NCBI RefSeq assembly: GCF_037975245.1
Contig: NC_092568.1
Location: 6,296,501 to 6,360,500, forward strand
Direction of reading: 5' to 3'
Origin: Apostichopus japonicus
Lineage: Eukaryota; Echinodermata; Holothuroidea; Aspidochirotida; Stichopodidae
Length of the DNA stretch: 64,000 nucleotides
The notes beneath the pieces were generated by a model. That model saw only the letters and a program-made list of their open reading frames with translations, was not told the DNA's origin and did not search any database. Below, piece after piece: positions 58,701 through 62,495 of this stretch. Position numbers and translations under genes: made by a program. The number at the start of each line of letters is the position of its first letter. Positions within the stretch are counted from its first letter, which is position 1.

Positions 58701-61295
58701 TGTATGATATTAACCAGCCAATCATCGTCTGTGAATGCAAATATCAAATAGATTCTCAGCTTGGTTATTTCCATCATCAGTTTGAAATTAGCTTAACTTC
58801 AAATCTGTAGACTCCTTTAAATATTATTCTGTAACGGAATAAATCAATACTCTATCACGCTAAGGTAGATTCATATAGACCAATAACAATCAGACAGATC
58901 TTAGCCAATAATTCACGATATTATTAACAAAGCTGTAACGTCATCGTGGTCATTATCATCCTTTGCTCATTCATGGCAAACCCATTCAAGCTAGCTCTTG
59001 TTCAAAATGGTTAATATTTCTTACAGCTACCAGTAGAGGCAAGCAATTTCATATATTTCCTAAAGACATGTAATTTTGATGTGATAGGTGAAGCATGACA
59101 GCAACATGAAATCTTCCACCATATTTTTAGATCATATCTTCCTGGTTGCTAAGATACAACTTAATCATGTGACAATGCTGGCATACTCACGTCTCTTTTG
59201 ATTATCTCCTTCGGAAGAAACTTGATGACTTGAAGTAAGACACTTAACCATGACTCTGATATGTCTATGGGGATAAACATAGTATAGATGGAGTAACAGC
59301 CTACTGATAAAAACATATCAAGGCATGGTTTAAAATTGAAAACATAAACAATGTGAAAACATAAACAATGGCAAAGGTTTACAATGCAGACATGAACTTT
59401 TGCTAAGGAACAAACATGAGTGTGTATAAAATCAGCAACCAGAAAGCCAGTTGGCTAAATGTGATTCCTTGCCATATAATTTGCTCAAAATTCAACATAT
59501 CTGACTTATGTAGAGCAAGTGAGTTAACTTTGTCCAATAATTAAGTGAGAACCAGAAAGATCAGAGATGTCCATCTCTTATTTGTAGCACTCCCTTGTGG
59601 ACATCAACCAATTAATTCACTGGCAAGGATTTTACATTATAGATTTTTTAATCCAAAATGCGAACAATATCCTGAAAGAACAGTCTTCCTAGGTGAAATA
59701 TAGACACATAGATGTATGAGCACATGGACATTTTCTGTTACCAATTTTGAGCTGGAAAATCAGCTCTGCCACCAACCATCCCTTTAATAATTGTTATAAA
59801 TGAATGAGAGTTACATGATATTATTTATACACTTTGAAATATTTTCACAACTAACTGCCAAAGCCAAATTCATCTAGTATAAATCACAGAGAATAAGGCC
59901 AATTTTGAGACTATTTGATATAACATGTTGACCCCTTGAAGCTCAGAGTGTGAAAACTGATAAGGGCTACTTGAGTGTTTAAAGCATGAACTATATGAAG
60001 CAGATTTCATTTCCAGCATGACTATATATGTATAGTTGAAAATCACTTGAGATTTACTTAAACTATTGGTCAATGTTCACCAAAAGACAACCAGAGCATG
60101 GTAGAACTCACAGATTAATTGTAGCTTTAAGTTTGAAGTTAACATGTTTACAAGGGATACATACATTGATACATGTTGATCACATGTGACCTTTGACCTC
60201 TACCAATTTCGATAGGCTTCTTGCACTTACTACTAAGCTGGTTCTACATAGAGTATGAAGTTTCACAAAAATCTCCTTTTTGAGTTATCAAGTTTACAAG
60301 GTTTTACAGACTTTGAATTATGTTGACCGCAAATGACCTTTGACCTCCATCAACTTCAATAGGGTTCTTGAACTCACCAAGCTGGATCTACATACTAATA
60401 TGAAGTTCAACAATGTTTTCAGACTTTGACCTCTGTTGACCCCAAATGACCATTCAACTTCACAGAAAACAATAGGGTTCTTGTACTCAACACATGGATC
60501 CACATACCAAGTATGAAGTTAATCCACCATGAACTTTTTGAGTTACGGTGTCTACAAGCAAGTGTCACATACACACACACATGCCAGTACACCCACATAG
60601 ATTCCTTCTGCCTCTGGCAAGGAATCAATAAATCAGTTATGAACAAACTAACTACTGTAAATATATTAACGTTACTGCTGTGTTTGAACCTACACCTAGT
60701 GAGGCTGTACAATGATGTGGCACATTACTCAGTAAGGTACATTAAACTACTTCAATAAACCTTGCCCAAATGTGGAGACATTGCTATCCTCCTTAACATA
60801 GTTTATTACCTGTTGTTTGTTCACTGAATTACCCTTGTAGCTTGTCAAACTCTCCATCCCCCTCTCCCTCCTTCCAACCACAACATACAGACTTATATAC
60901 CCTGTGAACATATATCAAATTACAAAAAACATTAGTTGTACAGCCTTCCCTGTTGATCTTATTTTCAACAATTAGATATATACTACAGTATATATACCAA
61001 TACTTTGATTATAATTTAATATGATTATCTCTGCATAAATTCACTTTTTAACATCCTTTTGGGAATACGTAAGGTAAATTTATATATAAAATGAGGTATA
61101 TTAATCCTTTGAACAACTTTGTAAATGTTGGCAAAGCAAACCCTTACCTGGATCCCTGCTGTCAATATTTTGAAGAATTGTTTGCAGAAAAGTTTGAGCA
61201 TAGAGTTGTGGAGGGATGGATTTGTCCTCAGCGATTTGGACGAATGCAACAGTAGCAGCCTCTTGTAGCTCCTGACAGCTTAAGTGTAAAACCTC
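16591..61295 (-). CDS. PPP4R4: PPP4R4: HEAT-repeat regulatory subunit 4 of protein phosphatase 4 (5' end missing)
   Basis: Twenty-three exons were assembled from GT-AG sites with matching phases: 61148-61295, 59191-59264, 54745-54851, 52029-52136, 51443-51564, 48858-48980, 48174-48271, 47087-47143, 45028-45105, 43176-43295, 36273-36350, 35604-35681, 28818-29000, 28324-28429, 27297-27444, 26929-27073, 23748-23789, 22814-23042, 22459-22542, 20322-20481, 19163-19234 (uncertain), 18760-18833, 16591-16766. They give about 869 residues. Landmarks match my memory of vertebrate PPP4R4 in order: LCQDVDYEVRACMCKEL, LPELVELSNDEESCVRL, GKLCHGL, AESRAAASRNWR, YNRKQEQR, FSKSFFNEHFFEKVLELA, a coiled coil with FLDQKKEEEE. 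HEAT helices fill the first two thirds; the tail is Ser/Lys/Arg-rich. The family binds the PP4 catalytic subunit and is reported as cytosolic. About 115 N-terminal residues are expected beyond the window. Nearly all introns hold repeats. Confidence 0.9.
17125..18759. repeat. donor-containing minisatellite, 80-bp unit, about 21 copies
   Basis: Units of 80 bp (77-81 in variants) run from the distal intron up to the real exon junction at 18760. Read on the minus strand each unit contains GGGATGTCACACATG|GTAAGTCAG, which is the end of PPP4R4 exon 18760-18833 plus its donor. The real exon differs by one extra base (GGGAATGTC). On the plus strand TAAGTCAGGTAACTGACTTA, a perfect inverted repeat, surrounds each donor. 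Most copies are nearly identical in the middle and more varied at both ends. Confidence 0.95.
18760..18833 (-). CDS. PPP4R4: PPP4R4 exon (donor copied in 80-bp array)
   Basis: Acceptor TTGTAG and donor CATG|GTAAGTCAG. It encodes LKKKETSSPSSTEVRRASAG then NVTH. Entry phase 2 joins either the 19163-19234 exon or directly 20322-20481, because both leave the same phase. Confidence 0.75.
19163..19234 (-). CDS. PPP4R4: possible PPP4R4 cassette exon, 72 bp
   Basis: Acceptor ATTCAG; donor ACAG|GTTCTC is weak. It reads RRAGSDGLLAAVSMRYSPQA then TTD. Its length is a multiple of three and both phases equal those of the neighbouring exons, so it can be included or skipped without changing frame. The weak donor makes it uncertain. 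Confidence 0.4.
19462..19800. repeat. minisatellite, 31-bp unit, about 11 copies
   Basis: Unit TACTCATAGTGAGGCAGTCT followed by TTACATTATTG. It lies in a PPP4R4 intron. The copies at 19740-19800 are the most diverged. Confidence 0.9.
20322..20481 (-). CDS. PPP4R4: PPP4R4 exon (Ser/Lys-rich tail)
   Basis: Acceptor CCAAG and donor CATCAG|GTAAGG. It encodes ASKSMKSKKPESSHLNDSHS and then SNATTPTRIPSKANSSAGKK. The upstream acceptor lacks a strong pyrimidine tract but phase and composition fit. Confidence 0.75.
20850..21098 (-). mobile_element. tRNA-derived SINE-like element
   Basis: On the minus strand an A-box-like TGGCGTTGTGG (21090-21080) is followed by a perfect B box GGTTCGAGTCC (21046-21036), spaced as in a leader tRNA. 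Between them is TTAAGGCAGTGGACTTGTGA, as in a Ser/Leu-type tRNA. Downstream is CTTGGGCAAGGCACTTTATC, a body motif shared by many animal SINEs. The 3' boundary is not clear. It lies in a PPP4R4 intron. Confidence 0.7.
21390..22260. repeat. 42-bp minisatellite, about 20 copies
   Basis: Units of exactly 42 bp: GTGTGTGCTATTTTGGCAGT then GGGAGGGAGACAGTTGGAGAGG. Because 42 is a multiple of three, long open frames exist on both strands (minus strand 14-residue repeat NCLPPTAKIAHTLS); these are artefacts. At 22230-22450 longer degenerate units bridge the array to the PPP4R4 exon at 22459-22542, whose interior shares CTCTCCAACTG and TACTGGAAGAA with the units. Confidence 0.95.
22459..22542 (-). CDS. 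PPP4R4: PPP4R4 exon related to the 42-bp array
   Basis: Acceptor CAATAG and donor AGAG|GTAAGC. It encodes ASRLKAVSSTGRKTSASPTG and PPSHTANR. The stretch GTATCATCTACTGG..CTCTCCAACTGGCCCTCC is similar to the degenerate units just downstream in the intron, so this exon is either the founder of the array or was made from one of its copies. Confidence 0.75.
22814..23042 (-). CDS. PPP4R4: PPP4R4 exon with coiled-coil region
   Basis: The acceptor is TTTTAG|CTGACAG and the donor AAAG|GTTAGT. The frame used gives LTAKQYFEEDFLDQKKEEEE and RSLLQAEEKEKERT, then a basic part with ERRRTDTKTDKMER. This matches the family's KFYEKDLLDQEKERE and RRDTKT segments. Another frame is open through much of the exon but gives Arg-rich nonsense and does not match phase. 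Confidence 0.85.
23043..23747 (-). other. PPP4R4 intron, no repeat seen
   Basis: About 700 bp of AT-rich intron with nothing recognised. Confidence 0.6.
23748..23789 (-). CDS. PPP4R4: PPP4R4 exon, 42 bp
   Basis: Acceptor TTTGCAG and donor ATCC|GTAAGT flank 14 codons, AACDMDKVQVAVQS. It corresponds to the segment just before the coiled coil in the vertebrate protein. Confidence 0.75.
24330..26928. repeat. donor-containing minisatellite, about 46-bp unit, over 50 copies
   Basis: Plus-strand unit: ATTGGGGGATGGTACACACA then TATTATCTATTGGTGTTACCTGTCTT. On the minus strand every unit contains CAATAAGACAG|GTAACAC, identical to the last 11 bases of PPP4R4 exon 26929-27073 plus its donor. The array ends exactly at that donor. 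Shorter unit variants (ACACGTTGGTG) are interspersed in a higher-order pattern. The segment 25390-25826 is repeated at 25827-26263. Long plus-strand frames here are artefacts. Confidence 0.97.
26929..27073 (-). CDS. PPP4R4: PPP4R4 exon (HEAT), donor copied in 46-bp array
   Basis: Acceptor GGACAG; donor GACAG|GTAACA. It encodes LRCCTLLPMLKTQLKLPKDR and QLLQQLDLVVRKLLVMEKDR then DVTAAIRQ, matching the family segment with HLLQQLE and RKLL..EKDKDV. Confidence 0.92.
27297..27444 (-). CDS. PPP4R4: PPP4R4 exon (HEAT)
   Basis: Acceptor CACAG, donor GTAAG|GTGAGA. It encodes CRNHQSSRYRRLFLDVCVYL, MEVFSKSFFNEHFFEKVLEL and AEDPIANV. The IFSKSFF and DP.ANVR motifs are hallmarks of the family. Confidence 0.93.
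27445..28323 (-). other. PPP4R4 intron
   Basis: Intron with a TATATA-rich stretch at about 27565-27635 that contains repeated GATCTAT/GATCCAT words. No other feature seen. Confidence 0.6.
28324..28429 (-). CDS. PPP4R4: PPP4R4 exon (HEAT)
   Basis: Acceptor CTGTAG, donor GAGG|GTGAGT. It encodes KPLPVHLAACRTICVFIKYN and RKQEQRQELCSQLIE; RKQEQR is identical to the vertebrate motif. Confidence 0.92.
28818..29000 (-). CDS. PPP4R4: PPP4R4 exon (HEAT) with NAGNAG acceptor
   Basis: Donor TCACAT|GTGAGT at 28818. The acceptor is CCAGCAG, so the exon may start at 29000 (DNCF) or 29003 (QDNCF), differing by one glutamine. It encodes DNCFSDVIPALLSAESRAAA, SRNWRLHSDILDKFSCLAKC and LTSDQIYHKFVPVVFHCITS. 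It matches the family's LIPAL..AEQRAAAS and SSDQIYYRF. Confidence 0.92.
29001..29236. repeat. three-copy 81-82-bp repeat that includes an acceptor
   Basis: CTGCTG occurs at 29001, 29083, 29164 and 29230 in a shared context. On the minus strand each unit holds CAGCAG, like the real acceptor of exon 28818-29000, but the copies continue as GGTAAGTGTTAC, so they also look like donors. The array abuts the exon. Confidence 0.88.
29430..31945. repeat. minisatellite, 64/65-bp unit, about 39 copies
   Basis: Unit: AAGCAATAAGATAATCACAC then ACACTGCATGTAGAAAGTCATATATCAATAACCTTAGAGCACAC (quoted in parts). Two binary variants mark copies: AATC or AAATC, and ACTGC or ACCGC. Copies are otherwise almost identical until 31,720, where the last three or four diverge (ATAGGTAGTCAAATATC). 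It lies in a PPP4R4 intron. Confidence 0.97.
31950..32575 (-). other. PPP4R4 intron between two arrays
   Basis: Contains two degenerate copies (about 31,940 and 32,020) of CATTAATGAAGTGAGG followed by ACATACTGTTACT. Otherwise AT-rich without recognisable content. Confidence 0.5.
32580..34465. repeat. 23-bp minisatellite with higher-order structure
   Basis: Basic unit like ATATAACAGGGAGATCTATG + AGG. Variants (GATTTAACAGGGAG, ATAGCAGGGAG, GATAGAGCAGGAGCTC) recur in fixed order. The marker GGATAGAGCAGGAGC occurs at about 32905, 33181, 33364, 33639, 33822, 34005 and 34303, spacings 276, 183, 275, 183, 183, 298, that is 12 or 8 basic units. It is rich in AGATCT and GAGCTC. Confidence 0.95.
34466..35603 (-). 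other. PPP4R4 intron with poly-G runs
   Basis: Holds G runs at about 34458-34467, 34882-34890 and 35105-35113. A small plus-strand open frame at 34810-35076 spans the second run and has no recognisable domain. Confidence 0.55.
35604..35681 (-). CDS. PPP4R4: PPP4R4 exon (HEAT)
   Basis: Acceptor TTCCAG, donor CAAAG|GTAACT. It encodes VVAALVSHLPETCEAFIKGF then AKNDSK. It follows the DSLE motif of the preceding exon, as in the vertebrate protein. Confidence 0.88.
36273..36350 (-). CDS. PPP4R4: PPP4R4 exon (HEAT)
   Basis: Acceptor TTTCAG, donor GAG|GTAAGC. It encodes VSKLLGSSVHIIQGEFINIL then RDDSLE, matching VSKLL..V..I..E.I..LQDESLE of the family. Confidence 0.92.
36590..36715 (+). repeat. dispersed repeat, copy 1
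   Basis: Contains GAGAAGGACATTGACCGGAG and ends with GGTTGTGGGGAGACAGGTAAG. Related copies lie at 58285-58345 and 62350-62495. All end in AGACAG|GTAAG, which looks like an exon/donor boundary. Confidence 0.65.
37075..37764. repeat. 20-bp satellite, left block
   Basis: Copies of TAATGGATTAAGTCTGTGTG, many perfect. The tract is interrupted near 37475-37545 by a spacer of about 70 bp (GCCAGCTCTAAAATTCCTTT..CAGCAATTCTTTTTG) that recurs in the right block. The left edge at about 37030-37075 has the same spacer sequence. It is split from the right block by a hAT insertion. Confidence 0.95.
37770..41531 (+). mobile_element. hAT-family DNA transposon, 3,762 bp, nearly intact
   Basis: Terminal inverted repeats of about 14 bp: CAAGGGACAAAATA at 37770 and, in reverse complement, CAAGGGACGAAATA ending at 41531. 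ATGTG flanks both ends (37765-37769 and 41532-41536). It encodes a BED-like zinc finger plus hAT transposase. Subterminal sequences at 37826-37877 and 41464-41514 are similar in direct orientation (both with (G/C)GCTAATCAA or GCGAATCAA twice and ending TTTTCTCA). It lies in a PPP4R4 intron, in opposite orientation to the gene, inserted into the 20-bp satellite. Confidence 0.93.
38248..41061 (+). pseudogene. hAT transposase, two exons, one premature stop
   Basis: Exon 1 38248-38554 (donor ATCG|GTAATT) joins exon 2 39269-41061 (acceptor TTTCAG) in phase, about 699 codons. Exon 1 has a BED/TTF-like finger: CRLCQLYEPQLR..., KKDNVAKH and H after five more residues. Exon 2 has the DDE/RNase H-like fold: LTDGSTDSG (first Asp), GLGADGANVNLGKKKG and then VHCFNHRLELAMKDAL (second Asp and C-x2-H motif), and the C-terminal dimerisation block SNGIVERCFSTMNKVKTDW (likely catalytic Glu). 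A single in-frame TGA at 40474-40476 separates the first 402 exon-2 codons from 194 more. The protein resembles ZNF862/KIAA1586-type domesticated hAT proteins. With the stop it is probably inactive, unless read through or a sequencing difference. Confidence 0.9.
41532..42575. repeat. 20-bp satellite, right block
   Basis: Continues the left block after the hAT. It contains three more spacer copies at about 41615-41690, 42150-42215 and 42490-42560, each beginning GCCAGCTCTAAAATTCCTTT. Variant units lacking the second TG (AATAGATTAAG) occur in the same relative positions in both blocks, so the array is a higher-order repeat. Confidence 0.95.
42580..43175 (-). other. PPP4R4 intron, no repeat seen
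   Basis: AT-rich unique-looking intron sequence next to exon 43176-43295. No feature recognised. Confidence 0.6.
43176..43295 (-). CDS. PPP4R4: PPP4R4 exon (HEAT)
   Basis: Acceptor TTTCCAG, donor GAG|GTAAAT. It encodes MVLFAGAKNFKSELHSSFAS and LCDDPEEQVRISLAKGFHE, matching the family's VFVDPKNFHMELYSTF and CHDPE..VR. Confidence 0.93.
43320..45027. repeat. donor-containing minisatellite, about 70-75-bp unit, about 24 copies
   Basis: Plus-strand unit: GGATAGGTAACTCACTGGTA then AGTTAAAGGCTGACTGGTTC and TAAACTTTCAATGATATATGTAACATTACA. On the minus strand each unit contains CAGTCAGCCTTTAACTTACCA|GTGAGT, that is the last 21 bases of PPP4R4 exon 45028-45105 plus its donor. The array starts at that donor and fills almost the whole intron to about 25 bp from the next acceptor. 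Copies at 43,330-43,500 are the most diverged. Confidence 0.96.
45028..45105 (-). CDS. PPP4R4: PPP4R4 exon, donor copied in 70-bp array
   Basis: Acceptor TTTCAG, donor TTACCA|GTGAGT. It encodes SPRIQALYKEEERQRECRHQ then SAFNLP, aligning with PPQILEQEKKY..VRKNCAYNFP of vertebrates. Confidence 0.9.
45106..47086 (-). other. PPP4R4 intron, no array
   Basis: About 2 kb, AT-rich. Short open frames (45145-45333, 45339-45599, 46105-46296) show no domain. A TATATA stretch is at 46450-46465. It is one of the few long introns here without a minisatellite. Confidence 0.55.
47087..47143 (-). CDS. PPP4R4: PPP4R4 exon, 57 bp
   Basis: Acceptor TACAAG, donor GAAGAG|GTATTG. It encodes PEPPTAVSSSSESLDITEE, a low-complexity linker between HEAT helices where the vertebrate protein is also poorly conserved. 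Both phases are 0. Confidence 0.7.
47243..47417. repeat. 57-bp tandem repeat, three copies
   Basis: TCACTAAAACCCTTATTTCT starts at about 47244, 47302 and 47359. The copies are nearly identical, so the triplication is recent. It lies in an intron 100 bp upstream of exon 47087-47143. Confidence 0.92.
47994..48173. repeat. 90-bp tandem duplication including a donor
   Basis: CAGAGTCAGGTTAGGTTTCA starts at 47994 and 48084. The second copy ends at the real donor of exon 48174-48271 (plus strand CTCACCA), and the junction of copy 1 to copy 2 (48079-48085) carries the same CTCACCA. Thus the donor is present twice. Confidence 0.9.
48174..48271 (-). CDS. PPP4R4: PPP4R4 exon
   Basis: Acceptor TTTAAAG, donor GCTATG|GTGAGT. 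It encodes NLTEEQKIWSLNYYRDLCIF then GLHEKPTPEEAM, matching the family's TPDQHLRFLEFYKKLC..GL. Confidence 0.9.
48858..48980 (-). CDS. PPP4R4: PPP4R4 exon (HEAT)
   Basis: Acceptor CCACAG, donor CTCAG|GTAAGC. It encodes TCNQTIIPLVCKYCDNAMQN and KDVTLPSIAKQFGKLCHGLS; GKLCHGL is identical to vertebrates. Confidence 0.93.
48981..51442 (-). other. PPP4R4 intron with dispersed repeat fragments
   Basis: A retroelement-like hairpin motif is at 49341-49371 (minus strand). Between 49,760 and 50,380 the phrase ATTATTCATGAG(G)TAAGACTGT recurs at least five times at irregular spacing. A C-rich tract is at 50,830-50,895. No exon was recognised. Confidence 0.55.
49760..50380. repeat. degenerate ATTATTCATGAGGTAAGACT repeat
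   Basis: At least five recognisable copies (near 49,915, 49,998, 50,090, 50,278 and 50,330) plus weaker ones. Spacing is irregular (50-190 bp), as in an eroded array. Confidence 0.65.
51443..51564 (-). CDS. PPP4R4: PPP4R4 exon (HEAT)
   Basis: Acceptor CATTAG, donor GACG|GTAGGT. It encodes LEPTQSAILPELVELSNDEE and SCVRLSALETIVNLLSLLDD, matching LPELIELSRDEGSSVRLAAFETLVNLL of the family (quoted in part). Confidence 0.93.
52029..52136 (-). CDS. PPP4R4: PPP4R4 exon (HEAT)
   Basis: Acceptor CTATAG, donor CTTGG|GTAAGT. It encodes IKKDVLPLVTALCQDVDYEV and RACMCKELAVVARGL. LCQDV.YEVR.CMC is highly conserved in PPP4R4. Confidence 0.94.
52137..53024 (-). other. PPP4R4 intron, no repeat seen
   Basis: AT-rich intron up to the 47-bp array; nothing else recognised. 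Confidence 0.55.
53025..54280. repeat. minisatellite, 47-bp unit, about 27 copies
   Basis: Unit: GATACAAGTATCTAGTAGGT then GATACCAGTCAGAATAACGAGCTCGGT. Almost no length variation; a few substitutions (AACGAG/AATGAG, AGTAGG/AGAAAG/AATAGG) mark copies and cluster towards the right. GATACAAGTATC is a perfect 5-bp-stem palindrome. It lies in a PPP4R4 intron, away from splice sites. Confidence 0.97.
54745..54851 (-). CDS. PPP4R4: PPP4R4 exon (HEAT)
   Basis: Acceptor CTTCAG, donor TTTCAT|GTGAGT. It encodes ILSIAIAKGQLNQSVQSRLA and SCQIIGKVATRFDSF, matching KAQLSQTVQSRLVSCKILGK of the family. Confidence 0.93.
54852..56190 (-). other. PPP4R4 intron, no repeat seen
   Basis: AT-rich, with a TATATATA stretch near 55,690. 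No repeat array or coding segment recognised. Confidence 0.55.
56195..57835. repeat. minisatellite, 36-bp unit and variants
   Basis: Units such as TAGTATATCCTGTATAGCCA then ACTAATCACTGTATAG. From 57,430 to 57,830 the unit is an exact 36 bp (TAGACAACTAATCATTGTAT AGTACTGTATCCTGTA in two parts), giving a 12-residue repeat in minus-strand frame 57417-58082. The left part (56,390-57,160) has an about 84-bp higher-order unit mixing full and shortened units. It is intronic. Confidence 0.95.
57840..59190 (-). other. PPP4R4 intron
   Basis: Holds (AAT)n at 57,864-57,878, a duplicated CCATACTTGTAAAGGTGATT (57,890-57,930), a G run at 57,999-58,010 and a dispersed repeat copy at 58,285-58,345. Confidence 0.6.
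58285..58345 (+). repeat. dispersed repeat, copy 2 (short)
   Basis: GTAGAATGTGGTGCTAAGGT then TGTGAGGAGACAG|GTAAGTG. It matches the right end of the copies at 36,590 and 62,350. Confidence 0.65.
59191..59264 (-). CDS. PPP4R4: PPP4R4 exon (HEAT)
   Basis: Acceptor CCATAG, donor GAC|GTGAGT. It encodes ISESWLSVLLQVIKFLPKEI then IKRD, matching AWLETLLSVIEVLPKE of vertebrates. Confidence 0.92.
59265..61147 (-). other. PPP4R4 intron
   Basis: AT-rich intron holding a dispersed three-part repeat at 60,165-60,570 and a CA microsatellite at about 60,570-60,580. A degenerate TATATA stretch is at 60,975-61,000. Confidence 0.55.
60165..60570. repeat. dispersed repeat with internal tandem units (TGACCTTTGACCTC)
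   Basis: Three related units begin at about 60,188 (TGACCTTTGACCTCTACCAA), 60,334 (TGACCTTTGACCTCCATCAA) and 60,447 (TGACCATTCAACTTCACAGA). Each continues with AATAGG(G)TTCTTG..ACTCA, GGATCTACATAC and TATGAAGTT. A related but shorter trace is at 14,560-14,600. Confidence 0.75.
61148..61295 (-). CDS. PPP4R4: PPP4R4 first exon found in the window
   Basis: Acceptor CACAG at 61296-61298, donor CCAG|GTAAGG. It encodes EVLHLSCQELQEAATVAFVQ and IAEDKSIPPQLYAQTFLQTI then LQNIDSRDP. It corresponds to about residues 110-160 of the vertebrate protein, so about 115 residues are still upstream. Open frame continues 5' of the acceptor but without family similarity. Confidence 0.9.
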
Positions 61296-61853
61296 CTGTG
61301 TACATGAATAGTAAAACCATGAAGGCATTATCTGCAAATTAAAACTCTTTCTAATTGAAACTATTTAGTCACATTTTTCTTTTCGTCAGTGTTTTAATAA
61401 CATACACACCACTAACAATAAACTAAATCAGCTTGATCTATTAGTTACAACATTTGCTGATTCGATTGGTGGAAGGCAAATGGTTTGATTGTAGACAAGA
61501 GAGCAGAATGACATAAATATGAGCTATTTGTTTTCTTATGGTCGGAAAATGCTCTAGACGGGCTGAAAATAGATCTATGTGTAATCCTTGCAAGACCTCT
61601 TCCCAAACAAGTATTAAACTGAACCCTCATAATCTCTGAGAGTGGTTTATAGTTTAATGACCTCCTGTACATACCAGTTCAAATGCACACAAGTTCAACT
61701 GGGCATGTACCTTTTGTTATCACAGACAATACTGTACTTGAGGTTTGATAATCAAACTAAATCAAAACCTTGAGAAGGATAGGAACATCCTGTCATGACC
61801 TGACATGAATTCAATAGGACATAGTGGATGATGACTCATAGTTATTATAAAAA

Positions 61854-62082
61854 TAGGGGCTTGTGGCTTACAAAGTACGCTACAAAAGTGAAAACCCAAC
61901 ACTTAGAAAGAGAACAAGTAACGAAAATACATGAAAACAATCATAACATCTTACGAGAACCGCGTATCCGCGATAGTGCGAGATAGGGGCTCGCGGCTAA
62001 CAAAGTACGCTACAAAAGTGAAATCCAACACTTAGAAAGCGAACAAGTAACGAAAGTACATGAAAACAATCATAACATCTTA
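61854..62082. repeat. about 100-bp direct repeat, two copies
   Basis: ACAAAGTACGCTACAAAAGT through AACAATCATAACATCTTA occurs at 61,870-61,953 and 62,000-62,082, over 90% identical by eye, with about 28 bp between. GC-rich joins (CGCGTATCCGCGATAGTGCG) lie between them. Confidence 0.85.
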
Positions 62083-62349
62083 GAAGAAGTATAACAGATA
62101 AAAACATGTACACAAAGATGAGAAACCTGAGAAAATAACGTTACGCTAACAAAAACGAACACATGGGCGTGAGTTGCACACTAAAAACAGCCCCCAAACT
62201 CCCTTCCCTATAAGAAAAGGAAACTTATCGTGCTGTAATAGGCTGTTGAAATGCTTAGAAATCCAATAGGATGTAAAGAAGGTAATAATCCAATGTAATC
62301 CGGGCAGTTTTCGAAAGATTTGAATCCACTACGAAAACGCATGAGTAAA

Positions 62350-62495
62350 CACTTTGGATGGTAGAATGAGAAGGAAGGACATTGACTGGATAGGACCGGT
62401 CACTGATGGTGCACAGTGTTAAAAGTTTACCAGGGCATACTAGACACGGTAGAATGAGGTGCTAAGGTTGTGAGGAGACAGGTAAGCGGGGAACG
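62350..62495 (+). repeat. dispersed repeat, copy 3
   Basis: GGTAGAATGAGAAGGAAGGA at the left, then CACGGTAGAATGAGGTGCTA and GGTTGTGAGGAGACAG|GTAAG. It shares both ends with copy 1 (36,590-36,715) with a different middle. Confidence 0.7.
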
